A DNA stretch of 64,000 bases from Melieria omissa. Taxonomy: Eukaryota > Arthropoda > Insecta > Diptera > Ulidiidae. Below, piece by piece: positions 1-11,559 of this stretch. The stretch is from positions 34,777,989 to 34,841,988 of the forward strand of contig OZ020267.1 of NCBI GenBank assembly GCA_963971225.1, read 5' to 3'. The notes beneath the pieces are model-generated. The model ran no database searches. It was not told where the DNA came from and saw only the letters and a list, made by a program, of their open reading frames with translations. The position numbers and the translations under genes are program-made. The first letter of the stretch is position 1. Every line of letters begins with the position of its first letter.

Positions 1-142
1 GATAATGATATATGAGCATATATGCATAATTACTTATAATTTGCACGGGCTGGAGCATAGGTCAAAGATGCTCCCGTGCAGTGTATGAGTAAACAAATTA
101 ATGTCAAGTTTCTTATTCCAAGTAATTTCATTTTTTATTTAG

Positions 143-1635
143 ACCATTTCACAAACGCCGCAAAATATTAGAGGAGAATATCAAACCAATCAAGTCTTGC
201 GTCGAACTGTCAGAAAGTCAGTTTTTGAAAACCAAAGGCGAACTCTCCCTAATGACAGCAAAGGTATGTAACAAGAATATTGCCGAATATTTCCATATTT
301 CTAGAGAAAATAGCTTTTGCATGCCTATCACACTTAACCAAATATAACCTCAATTCATACTCTTCTTAGGTGCTGAAAGCAAATTTAGAAGGTGTCGTAC
401 TCAAGAATCCCAAAGGTACCTACCAACCGGGAAAGCGCGGCTGGCTGAAGGTCAAGAAGGACTACCTTTTCGGCGGCAAAATGGCAGATACTGCGGATCT
501 GGTGGTGTTGGGAGCGTGGTATGGTTCGGGTAAGAAAGGTGGCGTGCTGAGCATTTTCCTGATGGGCTGCTACGATCCGCGCGATGGGCTCTGGAAGACC
601 GTAACAAAAGTGCATTCCGGACTGGATGATGCTGAAAACGAGAAGGTGCACGAGCAGCTCATGAAACTTATGCAGCGTGCCGATCCGAATAAGACACCAT
701 CGTGGTTGTTGTGCAAAAAAGCACTGGTGCCGGACTTCATTGCCAAGGCACCGAAAGATATGCCCGTCTGGGAGATAACCGGTGCAGAATTCACCAAGTC
801 GGAGGCGCATACAGCAGCCGGCATTTCCATACGGTTCCCGCGCATAACGCGGATACGCATGGACAAGTCCGCAGAGCAGGCCAACGATTTGCCGTACTTG
901 CAGCAATTGTATGACGCATCAAAGAAGGATGTGAATGTAGATTTGTTGCTGGCTGACTGTGACGAGAATGAAAATGAAGGTGTGCAAATCGAAGAAATTG
1001 AAAGCAAGCTTAATTTGACGCCAACAAAAAAACCAAAAGCGACAAGTAAAAATCGTGACAACGCCGAACTTGAGGACAAGTTGTGCGAAACGCCAAAGCA
1101 AGTTAATATTTCTACAATGGCCAGTGGTAGCAGTGGAAAGTTGAAACGACAAAAGGCTGATGAAGACGATGAAAAATTGCAAAGTAACAGGAAGAAGCCA
1201 AAAAGTGACAGCAATGAGAGTAAAATTAAGGCACTAAAAAACCAACCCAAACTAGACTTCAGTGGATACAAAAAGAAACCAACAAGTGAGAGTGATATTT
1301 TCAAAGATCTGATTGGCTACTTCGACTCTGGCATTGATAATAATGAATGGGCGCGTGCATTTACCGCGAATGGTGGAACAGTTACGAAAAACTCGAAAGA
1401 AGCGAGTGTTGCCTTTCATGCGGAGATGACTGCAAACATTAGTTTAGCTGATACCAGGTGCGTATTGCTCAATAAATGATTGGGATAACGAATAAATGGG
1501 GCTCGTATGTTTGTTTGTGTTTACAGAGAAAATTACAAGAAGTCTTGCCGGCATTTGAGCGTTGACTGGGTGCGAGACTCAGTGCAGACCAAGTCGTGTA
1601 AATCGTATCCACTTTATGCGGTTGTGCTGCAATAA
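143..1635 (+). CDS. DNAlig3: DNA ligase III, C-terminal part (5' end outside window)
   Basis: ATP-dependent DNA ligase that seals nicks in base-excision and single-strand-break repair (nucleus and, in animals, mitochondria). Exons read as 143-263, 370-1457 and 1527-1635, all with AG/GT borders, giving 438 residues to the TAA at 1633. Visible are nucleotidyltransferase motif IV (EGVVLK), the GTY-PGKR stretch, motif V (WLKVKKDY), then the OB-fold block MADTADLVVLGAWYG and WEITGAEFTKSEAHTA, all typical of ligase III. A Lys/Ser-rich linker (about residues 240-340) leads to a C-terminal BRCT-like domain ending in HLSVDWVRDSV. The adenylated lysine motif lies upstream of the window. The AATAAA at 1634-1639 overlaps the stop codon. 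The start 370 is a splice acceptor, not a translation start. Identification is strong; exon borders are inferred. Confidence 0.93.
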
Positions 1636-2219
1636 TAAATTCTTTTTATATAATTTTGTATATCATTTGAAGCTGTTGTTATTTAAATGATTTCTAATGT
1701 ATGCGTATACTAAGAATAATTAGATTCGACATTTTTGTATGTATAATTAAATCGATTGTGCAAGTACATTCTGCTTGAATTGCTTAAAGTATTGCTACAC
1801 CGTATCCATTAGTGCTTTAAAAACATGGACATTAGTTCAGGTGTTTAGTGTACTTTAAAATTTCCTAAAGTACTTGAATATTTGTTTAATTTATACGCAT
1901 AATTAAATTGTTTAAAGTGTATTTGTATACCGAAGGACATTTCCTAAAGAACTGATGTATTGTCGGAAAAAGGATGCTTAAGCAGATTCAATAAAGTTGT
2001 ACGCAATTTGTTCCATTCATATACATGTATAGGTTTTTGTACACAAATAAATCAAATCAAATAGCAAAAAGCTCATGTTGATAAAAAGTATTAATTGCAG
2101 ATAGATAGCTTTCTGCTTCGAGTTGTTTTTTAATTGCGCGATAGCCGCTTATAATCTATGTATGTGTGTATGTGCGTTTTTTGCATGTTTCGCATTTCCA
2201 GTTTGTCGTTCAGCTTAAT

Positions 2220-2237
2220 TCAGTCTTACCTCAACCG
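2220..2237 (+). promoter_or_regulatory. Predicted initiator of CYP9-like gene 1
   Basis: TCAGTC (2220-2225), an arthropod Inr match, is followed 12 bases after its first base by CAACCG (2232-2237). The same pair at the same spacing precedes the two other P450 genes and the pseudogene. The predicted 5' UTR is about 73 nt. No convincing TATA box lies 30 bp upstream. Confidence 0.6.
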
Positions 2238-2294
2238 CGCTGTGAAACACTTTATTAAAAAATAATTTGGCAAACTTGTTCCTGTTAAGCTGAG

Positions 2295-4206
2295 ATGTGG
2301 TGGGAGTTTGCTTTGTTGAGCGCGTTGGCGCTTTGCCTTTTCTATCGCTGGATGACGAAATACAGTGACGTTTTTGACAAACGCGGAGTGTCGTGCTACA
2401 CGCGATATCCATTATTGAATAACTTAAGGTTTATGTTTTTTAGCAAAAAATCCCCGTTCGACATGATTGTGGATATGTACAAACAACACGATGGGCCGTA
2501 AGTGTGTGTGAATTGTGGAAAAAATTTAAGGTTTTTAAGAACACTTGTATTTTGTAAATTTCAGTTTCTTTGGCACATTTGCTCCACGAAAGCCCATTTT
2601 TGTTATACGCGATCCTGAATTGATCAAACAAATCACCATAAAACATTTCGATCATTTCGTTAATCACATTGGCATATTTGGCGAACCCAGCGAAAGTAAT
2701 CTGCTTGGAAATTCGCTCTTCCAAATGGAGGATGCCAAGTGGAAGGACATGCGCAGCACGCTGAGTCCCGTCTTTACCGGCAGCAAGCTGCGCCAAATGT
2801 TCCAGCTGATCAACCAGGTGGCCGACGAATCAGTAAAGTATTTGAAGAAGCAAGGAGCAGCAGCAAAGGGCGATGGTCTGGAGCTCGACATGAAGGACTA
2901 TTCGACGCGTTTCACCAATGACGCTGTCGCCTCGGTCGCATTTGGGCTGCAGGTGAACTCATACGAGAACCAGAACAACACATTCTATCGAATGGGAAAG
3001 AAGGTGACCACACTCACCGGATTGCAAGGCATCAAATTCATGTTGCATATGCAGTGTCCCAAGTTAATGAAGGTAACATATGCTGGCACATAAGAGAACT
3101 GCAAAGTACTAAAGACCTACTAACCGTTGTTGTTGTTGTCTTACAGTGGCTTCGATGGGATCTCTTCGATAAACAGACAATCGACTATTTCATGCATTTG
3201 GTGTTGGATGCAATGAAATATCGCCAGGAGCACAACATTGTGCGGCCGGACATGATCAACATGCTGATGGAGGCGCGCGGCATGATCAGCTCGGACCATC
3301 CGAAAATACGCGACTGGAGCGACGTGGAGATTGTGGCACAGTGCGTTGTGTTCTTTTTTGCTGGTTTCGAGTCAGTGTCGGGTCTGATTTGCTTTGCCGC
3401 GCACGAGCTCATGGAGAATCCGGAGACGCAGCAGAAATTGTTTGAAGAAATAAACGAAGTCGAGCAGCAGCTGGAGGGCAAACCGCTCACGTACGAGGCG
3501 CTGCATAGCATGAAATATATGGACATGGTTGTTTTGGAAACGCTGCGCAAGTGGCCGACCAGTATTGTAGTCGATCGGAAGTGCAGTAAGGATTTTGTGA
3601 CCGAAATCAATGGTGAGCGCTTGGAAATTAAAACGGGCGAGTCTGTCTGGGTGCCTGCGGCTGGAATACAGCGCGATCCCATATACTTTAAGGATCCGGA
3701 GAAATTTGATCCGGAGCGTTTCAGTGACGAGAACAAGCACAGCATTGAGCCGTTCGCGTATCTGCCATTCGGAGTGGGACCACGAAACTGCATTGGTAAG
3801 TATTCATAAAAAATAATAATTAATAAAATAAAATAAAATAAAATAAAATAAAATAAAATAAAATAAAATAAAATAAAATAAAATAATGATGAGTCAAGTC
3901 CATGATACAATAAAATATTTTTGTATCATGAGTCAAGTCAATCAGTCAAATTTTGAAATTTTTATAATTCCTATAATTCTTTTATCTAATCATATTCGAT
4001 TAACATTTTGTTATTTTTATGTTTTTATGTTTTCTAAAGGTTCGCGCTTTTCATTGTTGGAAGCAAAAGCATTTTTGTACTATCTGGTGCGCAACTTTTC
4101 GATTGAGGCAGCCAAAAAGTCCACAATACCATTGCAGTTGGCACCCAACAATTTTCAGATGAAACCCAAGAACGGCTTCTGGTTGAAGTTTGTTGAAAGA
4201 AATTGA
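2295..4206 (+). CDS. Cytochrome P450, CYP9-like (copy 1)
   Basis: Haem-thiolate monooxygenase of the CYP3 clan, predicted to sit on the ER membrane and to take electrons from P450 reductase. Exons 2295-2497, 2565-3072, 3147-3795 and 4040-4206 join in frame to 508 aa, a normal length for the family. The start is the MWWEF methionine, shared by all three copies. Residues about 3-18 form the membrane anchor. The C-helix WxxxR is W127/R131, the I-helix reads AGFESVS (309-315), ExxR is E368/R371, then FDPERF, then the haem loop PFGVGPRNCIG with Cys452. The I-helix acid-alcohol pair is Glu-Ser where copies 2 and 3 have Glu-Thr. Intron 3 holds an (AATAA)n microsatellite. Poly(A) signal AATAAA is at 4339-4344. 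I judge it Cyp9f2-like; the subfamily is not certain. Confidence 0.92.
3824..3886. repeat. (AAAAT)n microsatellite in intron 3 of P450 copy 1
   Basis: About twelve near-perfect pentanucleotide units. Other P450 copies lack it at this intron. Confidence 0.9.
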
Positions 4207-4470
4207 GTGTTGTGTCTTGAATTCGTATTTATAACTAGTTATTTCCATAGCATAATTATACTATATAATATATATATAATTATTATATAATTATTATACT
4301 ATGGTTATTTCTAAGTTTTCTATAAGCTTCAATAGCAAAATAAAGCAAATACAACAAAAAAGCATCTAAAGTTAGCATTGCATTTCGCAAAAGCTTTGAG
4401 CACCAAGAAATCCTATACTACGCGCAAGACGCTTCCCAGACTATAGTAGCAGCAGCGCAACTGATTGGAA

Positions 4471-4488
4471 TCAGTCACTTCTCAACCG
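4471..4488 (+). promoter_or_regulatory. Predicted initiator of CYP9-like gene 2
   Basis: TCAGTC (4471-4476) and CAACCG (4483-4488), 12 bases apart as in its paralogues. The stretch from here to the ATG at 4542 is almost identical to the one upstream of copy 3, so the core promoter and 5' UTR were duplicated with the gene. TATAG at 4442 sits at about -30. Confidence 0.65.
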
Positions 4489-4541
4489 CACAGCGAATCA
4501 CTTTGATAAAAATAGTTGTTTACTTTTTCTACGGTCTCGAG

Positions 4542-6550
4542 ATGTGGTGGGAATTTGCTTTGCTGAGCGCGGTGGCGCTGGTTCTCTTCTATCGCTGGAT
4601 GACAGCAAATCAGGATTTCTTCGTCAAGCGCGGCGTGCCGTATGACAAGCCGTTCCTCATGTTCGGCAGCACAAAGGACATGGTTTTTCGCACAAAGCCC
4701 ATGTTCGATGTGGTGGTGGATCTCTACAACAAACACGATGGAGCGTAAGTTTGTGCTATCCACTACTTTTGTGTAGTATGAACTGTAATGTGAACACGTC
4801 GACCAAAGTGTATGGCAAACATGGTTCTAATCTTATTATTGGTAAATGTACAAATAGCCACTTCAATCCGCGTGTCTGTTAAAGTGGCATCCATTATGCC
4901 TTTTTAGTTGGTCGCTGTTGCAAAGCTTATCTCGGCAATGTTCATCGACTCGCGTTGGCGTAGTGCCGCCTGTTTATACTTTCAGACAACCGGCGCGCCG
5001 CGTTTTAATCGATAGCAGCTTTTCGTAGTTGTTATCAATTCGTAGTTGTTATTAATTACTTGAATTTTTTGCATTTTATCACTCACAGGTTTTATGGCAT
5101 CTTTGATCAACGACAGCCCGTTTTCCTTATACGCGATCCTGAACTACTCAGGCAAATCACTGTCAAGGAGTTCGATCGCTTCGTGAATCATCGCACCATC
5201 TTTGCAAATAACGACGATCACAATTTGCTGGGCAATTCGCTCTTCCAAATGACTGATGCCAAGTGGAAGGACATGCGCAGCACGCTGAGTCCCGTCTTTA
5301 CCGGCAGCAAGCTGCGCCAAATGTTCCAGCTGATCAACCAGGTGGCTGAGGACTCCGTCAAGTACTTGAAGAAGCTGAATGCAGATCAAAATGATAAGAC
5401 TGCCTACGGCATAGAGCTGGACATGAAGGACTTTTGCACGCGCTTCACCAATGACATAATTGCCTCGGCAGCATTCGGGCTGCAGGTGAACTCGTACGAG
5501 AACCAGAACAACGAATTCTATCGAATGGGAAAGAAGGTGACCACATTCACAGCATTGCAAAGTATAAAGTTTCTTTTCTACATGCACTGTCGAACACTGA
5601 CAAAGGTAAGACCCTACAATACAACACGTGTGTGCGTTCCCTTTAACTGGATCTGGTGTTGCGCAGTGGCTCAATTGGGACCTCTTTGACCGACCCACAA
5701 CCGACTACTTTATGTATCTGGTACTCGACGCAATGAAATATCGCCAAAAGCACAACATAATTCGTCCCGATCTGATAAATATGCTGATGGAGGCGCGCGG
5801 CATGATCAGCTCGGACAATCCAAAGGTGCGCGACTGGAGCGACGTGGAGATTGTGGCGCAGTGTTTCAGTTTCTTTTTTGCTGGTTTTGAAACCTCCTCC
5901 GTGTTTATTTGCTTGGCGGCACACGAACTCATGGAGAATTCAGAGACGCAGCGGAAATTATTGGACGAAATAGCAAATGTTGAGCAGCAGCTGGAGGGCA
6001 AACCGCTGACGTATGAGGCGCTGCAGGGTATGAAATATATGGACATGGTGGTGTCGGAAACACTGCGCAAGTGGCCGGTCGCCGTTCTGGCCGATCGAGT
6101 GTGCAATAAGGATTTCGTTTATGAGCTCAACGGAGAGAATTTCAATATTAAGGCGGGCGAGTGTGTTTGGATACCCATGGCTGGTATACAACGTGATCCA
6201 AAATATTTCGAGAATCCAACAAAGTTCGATCCGGAGCGATTCAGTGAGGCGAACAAGCACAACATTCGGCCATTTACATATCTGCCATTTGGACTGGGAC
6301 CACGAAACTGCATTGGTGAGCGTATGAGATCAAAGTTGTATCAAGAAATGCTCACATATTGCATTATTTCTGATTTTCTTAAGGATCGCGCTTTGCACTT
6401 TTGGAAGCCAAAGCCATTTTGTATTATCTGGTGCGCGACTTTTCAATTGAGGCTGCAAAGAATTCCACCATACCGATGGAATTGGCCGCTGCTGGCTTTC
6501 AGCTCAAGTCGAAAAATGGTTTTTGGTTGAAATTTGTTGCAAGAAGTTAA
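4542..6550 (+). CDS. Cytochrome P450, CYP9-like (copy 2)
   Basis: Predicted ER-bound monooxygenase, paralogue of copy 1. Exons 4542-4744, 5089-5605, 5667-6315 and 6384-6550 encode 511 aa; the phases equal those of copies 1 and 3. An in-frame upstream TTG exists, but the MWWEF ATG is conserved in all copies and was chosen. Features: N-terminal anchor, W127/R131, I-helix AGFETSS with the canonical Glu-Thr, E371/R374, FDPERF, haem loop PFGLGPRNCIG with Cys455. A 92-bp run in exon 2 (5255-5346) is identical to copy 1 (2731-2822), including synonymous sites, which points to gene conversion. Poly(A) signal AATAAA is at 6619-6624. Confidence 0.93.
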
Positions 6551-6786
6551 GTAGGATCTGTGGCACATCCTGTTGAACTAAGTTATAAACAGTATTGTAG
6601 AAATTATCACCTTTATGTAAATAAAAATTTCATGCTGAACTATGCTTGTGTGGTTGGCTGGCGGAGATTAGTGCTTTGATTTGATTTAACTTTTAACTGG
6701 GGTTGAACTGTGACGATTCACGCTTGAGAATAAAAACAAGAAGAAGAAGAGCACAGATTGAGTGCGAGACTCGACCCATTCATTAA

Positions 6787-7275
6787 CCCTTTCGACCCCG
6801 AATTTAACCCTGTATCTCGATATTACTTTTTGGTATTTAAATCATGAAACTTCGCTAAGAAGTGTGCACACGACATTTGAAGTCGCCACGCATCTTTGTT
6901 GGATTTGTAGATTCTAAATTTTTAAATTTTGTATCAATATTTTTTAGTTACAGGAAAATTTTTTAATATTTATGGAAAAATACAAAATTATCACTTTTTG
7001 AATTTATTTAACCATTATTAAGGAAACAGGGGTTTGATCAAACGCGCCCAATTCGTAGACTTCAATTAGAACACAAACTTTGCATGATATCGCTGCAAAT
7101 TATTGGAAATTATTTTGGGAATAACAGTAAAGTTTTTGGAATTTGCTTTGAATTCACTTCAAAATATATTTATTTGTTGGTGACTACTTAAATTGAATCC
7201 ACAAATCAATCCTAGCTTTTGCTATAAGATGACAAATAGGTGAAGTTACACTCAGGCAACTAGGGGTCAAAAGTG
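6787..7275. mobile_element. TTAA-flanked MITE, piggyBac-like (family 1)
   Basis: TTAA at 6783-6786 and 7276-7279 flanks a 489-bp element with termini CCCTTTCGACCCC and, on the other strand, CACTTTTGACCCC. It has no coding capacity. A reversed partial copy ends at 51930. The target site and CCC-type ends suit the piggyBac superfamily. Confidence 0.72.
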
Positions 7276-7711
7276 TTAAGCGGCAATGGTGCATTTTCTT
7301 TTTTTTTAATTTACAATTTAGCTTTAAACAGTTGAAAAATTGTTTAATCAGTCTTTCATCTGTTCGTGTTTTCGTCAGTGTTTTCATAAGTATTCATATA
7401 AATCAATATTTCAATCGATGTTTAATTTGTTGTTGCTGGTGCTTCCAATTAAATATTAGAATTATTGTGATAATGTATCAAGTTCTGATACGCAAATAAA
7501 GCAACAACAACAACATGACAGTTAATGCCTGCTGATTAAAGTTCACATTAATTAAAAGGCAGGCCTCGCCTTTTGCAAAAAGCTCCGTGTACAGAATATT
7601 TCTAAACTACGCGTCAGCCGCCTCCAACAATGAAATGTTCGTGTGTCGTTGCGACGCGCTCCTATCGCATTGCGCGGCTAGTTGACCAGTTGGCCGCGCA
7701 GCTCATTGAAA

Positions 7712-7729
7712 TCAGTTAGAGTTCAACCG
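7712..7729 (+). promoter_or_regulatory. Predicted initiator of CYP9-like gene 3
   Basis: TCAGTT (7712-7717) and CAACCG (7724-7729), same 12-base spacing as in the other copies. It is followed by a 5' UTR nearly identical to that of copy 2. Confidence 0.65.
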
Positions 7730-7782
7730 CACAGCGAGTCACTTTGATAAAAATAGTTGTTTACATTTTCTACGGTCTCGAG

Positions 7783-10700
7783 ATGTGGTGGGAATTTGCT
7801 TTGCTGAGTGCGGTGGCGCTGGTTCTTTTCTACCGCTGGATGACAACAAATCAGGACTTTTTCGTCAAGCGCGGCGTGCCACATGACAAGCCGTTCCTCA
7901 TGTTCGGCAGCACGAAGGACATGGTTTTTCGCAAAAAATCCATGTTCGATGTAATTGTGGATCTCTACAACAAACACGATGGACCGTAAGTTCGTTATAT
8001 ATTAATTCAAATTTCCAAATCGTAATAGAAATTCGAATTTTTCTAACTCGTATTTGTTTACGGATAACAGCGCAAAAGCTTTTCTGCTCACGTTGCATTT
8101 AATTAATTAAAGCTCAAGGTCGTTTGCTCTCATTGAGGGTCAAGTTCGGGTGTCTCCGGTACTGTTTTCATTTTCGTTTTAGTTGATTTTTAATTGTCTG
8201 CCGCTTTGATGTTTGCGGAAGAGGCTTGGCACAGTTTGCTATGCATTGTTGCATCAAATTGTTGTGAATGTGTAATTTGTCGCTGAGCGTAATTGCAGCT
8301 GAGCTCAGATGAACGAATGCGATGTTTGTTAAGGCAGTGAAGAGAGATTGAAAAGCGAGAGCGAATGTTGTTGATGTCAACTTTATAGAAGAATTAAACT
8401 AACTTTCGCGCTCTTTGCAATTTGCGCTTCAATTCGTTCGCTAATTTAATTCAATTGGTGGTTTGAACAGAATTTTTATTATTTTATTATTAAATTTGTA
8501 GTGTCCGACCGAAACTACTTTTTTGGGCCGAAACCGATATAAAAAAACCGAGTTAAAATATTTAAATTTTCATTTCATTTCATTTTAAGTTTAGAACCCA
8601 GCACCCATCCTTTCATTAAACATGAACTCATTCATGAACAAGAAAATTTAAAATTGAAATTTCCGATGAAGAAAATTGCTTTTATTTAATGTGGGATGAG
8701 GTTTAGGACCTTTGAATGCATTAGCTTTGTGCAAACTGAAAAAATAGCTACATTAAAACAGTATTAACACAATTAAATCCATTCGGCCATCGATCTTTGA
8801 TCGCCTTTATGCTTTTTCAAAGATTCTCTGTTGGCTGCTTTATGCAGTTATTGCTATCAAATTTGATTTGTATTCGAACCATTGAGCCACAAACACTTTG
8901 GGCTCACTGAATGACCAGCAAAATGTTATCGCCAGACTCTACTTCACCACTGCGAAAGAAGGCAGTCTTACCGTTTTTTTTTTTAAGAGTTAGTCGTTTC
9001 GATTCTATTTATATTTTTTACCAACATAGAAAACACCACCAATTGATTTTTATTGATGAGAAGTAGACCAACGCAGTCAGAGAGCTTAACAAGTGTTGTT
9101 CCAAGCATTGGTTAACACAAACAAAAACTTTATGGTAAACACTCAATTTGAAGTGATTCCCCAAAGCTTTCGACCTTTCATTATTTTCATGAAAAAAAGC
9201 GCCACACGCAACGCTTATCACGCATTAATCATTATCTACAATATGTGTTTTTACTTTTTCGTTTGCCAACATTAGTTATCAATTTCATCGTTTACAGGTT
9301 CTATGGCATATTTGATCAACGTCAGCCCATCTACTTAATACGCGACCCTGAACTGCTGAAGCAAATCGCCGTCAAAGACTTTGATCATTTCGTGAATCAT
9401 CGCAACATCTTCGGCGAGAACGATGCCAATTTGTTTGGCAATTCGCTCTTTTTAATGAAAAATGCCAAGTGGAAGGATATGCGTAGCACGCTGAGTCCTG
9501 CTTTTACCGGCAGCAAGATGCGCCAAATGTTTGAGCTGATCAACCAGGTGACTGAGGATTCGGTGAAGTATCTGAAGAAACAGACAGTGGAGCAAAATGG
9601 TACAACAGGAAAAGACGCAAAAGACAACGGCATGGAGCTGGACATGAAGGACTTTTGTACGCGCTTCAGCAATGACGTCATCGCCTCGACAGCTTTCGGG
9701 CTGCGAGTGAACTCGTACGAGAACCAGGACAATGAGTTCTATCGAATGGGCAAGAAAGTGACCACATTCTCAACATTGCAAAATATAAAATTCCTCTTGT
9801 ACATAAACTTTAGCCAACTGATGAAGGTTTGTGATAGTGAAGTAGTTACTAGTTGTTCTTGTCACTAACGTTCGGTCGCTCCACAGATGCTCAAGATGGA
9901 GCTTTTCGACAAAGCCATCACTGACTACTTCATGCGTTTGGTGCTGGACGCAATGAAATATCGTCAGGAACGCAACATTGTGCGGCCGGACATGATCAAC
10001 ATGCTAATGGAGGCACGCGGCATGATCGGCTCGGACCATCCGAAAATACGCGACTGGAGCGACGTGGAGATTGTGGGACAGTGCTTCTTGTTCTTCTTTG
10101 CGGGTTTTGAAACATCTGCTGTGCTCATCTGCTTGGCAGCACACGAACTCATGGAGAATCCGGAGACGCAGCAGAAATTATTGGAAGAAATTGGCGAAGT
10201 CGAGCAGCAGCTGGAAGGTAAACCGCTCACCTACGAGGCGCTGCAGGGCATGAAATATATGGACATGGTCATTTCGGAAACGATGCGCAAGTGGCCGCCC
10301 GCCGTTGTCGTAGATCGAGAGTGCAATGAGGACTTTACGTATGAAATTAAAGGACAGCATTTGGATATGAAGAAGGGCGACTTTGTTTGGATACCGATGG
10401 CTGGTTTACACCGAGATCCAAATTATTTCGAGAATCCAAAGAAATTCGACCCAGAGCGATTCAGCGAGGAGAACAAGCACAGCATTGAGCCGTTCACTTA
10501 TCTGCCTTTCGGAGTGGGGCCACGAAACTGCATTGGTAAGAGACAAAAACCAAGTACAGAGTCTGATTTTTGTCTGTGTTTTTCTGTATTCATATTTTAT
10601 TGATTTTCTGACTTGCTTTCATTTAGGTTCGCGTTTTGCGCTGCTGGAAGCTAAAGCAATTTTGTATCATCTGGTGCGCGACTTTTCTATTGAGGCATCT

Positions 10701-10799
10701 AAAAAGTCGACCATTCCGTTAGAGATGTCACCCTCTAACTTTCAGATGAGGCCAAAGAACGGCTTCTGGTTAAAACTTGTGGCAAGAAAGCAGTCATGA
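7783..10799 (+). CDS. Cytochrome P450, CYP9-like (copy 3)
   Basis: Third intact paralogue, predicted ER monooxygenase. Exons 7783-7985, 9298-9826, 9887-10535 and 10627-10799 encode 517 aa. The extra residues lie mainly in a Lys/Gly-rich insertion in exon 2 (about residues 165-180) and in the C-terminal tail. W126 of the WxxxR motif, I-helix AGFETSA, E375/R378, FDPERF and haem loop PFGVGPRNCIG with Cys459 are all present. Intron 1 is 1,312 bp, far longer than in copies 1 and 2 (67 and 344 bp), and carries a fragment of the GTTCGACC repeat near 8498. A likely poly(A) signal is ATTAAA at 10871-10876. Exon 3 closely resembles copy 1 around 3240-3340. Confidence 0.93.
8498..8560. repeat. Fragment of GTTCGACC-type TIR element
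   Basis: The stretch TAGTGTCCGACCGAA followed by GGCCGAAACCGA resembles the left end of the element at 23278. Only this end is recognisable. It lies within intron 1 of P450 copy 3. Confidence 0.4.
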
Positions 10800-10876
10800 A
10801 AACGTATAACATAAGTTACAACCTGTCGCTACTCCCGAGATAATCACTTTCCAGAAGAGTAAAAACAAATATTAAA

Positions 10877-11510
10877 AGAGTATATTTACACAGATTATTT
10901 GTAATTTTATAAGATAGTATTTACAGAGAGATTTTTTGTTGGAAACAATTGCCATGTAAATTACAGGTTACTTCTGCAATGAGAGAAAACTGCAACTGAC
11001 GTAATTCAGTGGTTTAATTAACTTGTACACTTTAATGTAATAATACCTGTGTATGTAAATATATATATTCGCAGTTGATGTATTGTTGTACGTGATTAAA
11101 TTGTCAACAATAATTCTCAACAGATTCAAAAGTAAAAAACATTTTGTCTATGTAAACCCGGTTATTGTTGGATGCCCAAAAATATATGAAATTGAAATTA
11201 TTTACACTGAATACCACAATATTATATGTTATCATAATAATTACAGATAAGGCCAACACATTTGTCAACTGTGTGCGCTTTGTTGCTATTCATTTGGCGT
11301 ATTTGCATGGCTTTAATATTATAGAAAATAAATTAATTAATCCCCTCACTGACATCGAGTCACGCTCCATATTTTTTAGAGCTGTTTTTTTTTGTTTCAA
11401 TGCGAAGCTCTCCATTGTGTACGCCAAAATGTGTTTCGAGTTGTTATTGCGTTTCCAATGTAGGATGTTGAAAGCAAAAGTGCTATTGCCCAAAAAGTTT
11501 GTGAGCCGCT
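10877..11510. other. AT-rich intergenic DNA
   Basis: No gene or delimited repeat was seen. The open frame at 11165-11527 has composition typical of AT-rich non-coding DNA and no recognisable motif. Confidence 0.5.
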
Positions 11511-11519
11511 TCATTGAAA

Positions 11520-11537
11520 TCAGTTGAATTGTAACCG
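11520..11537 (+). promoter_or_regulatory. Relic initiator of the P450 pseudogene
   Basis: TCAGTT (11520-11525) plus TAACCG (11532-11537), the same module and spacing as upstream of the three intact P450s, with one change. No MWWEF exon follows it, so this is a promoter remnant. Confidence 0.55.
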
Positions 11538-11559
11538 CTGAATGCGAGCAACCAAGCGT

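Noticed and set aside
570..1304. 244-codon - strand open frame opposite ligase III
   Set aside because: It lies wholly on the ligase exon and is Ser/Phe-rich because the sense strand is Lys/Glu-rich.
11165..11527. 120-codon + strand ORF
   Set aside because: AT-rich composition, no motif, and it overlaps the P450-type promoter relic in the wrong context.
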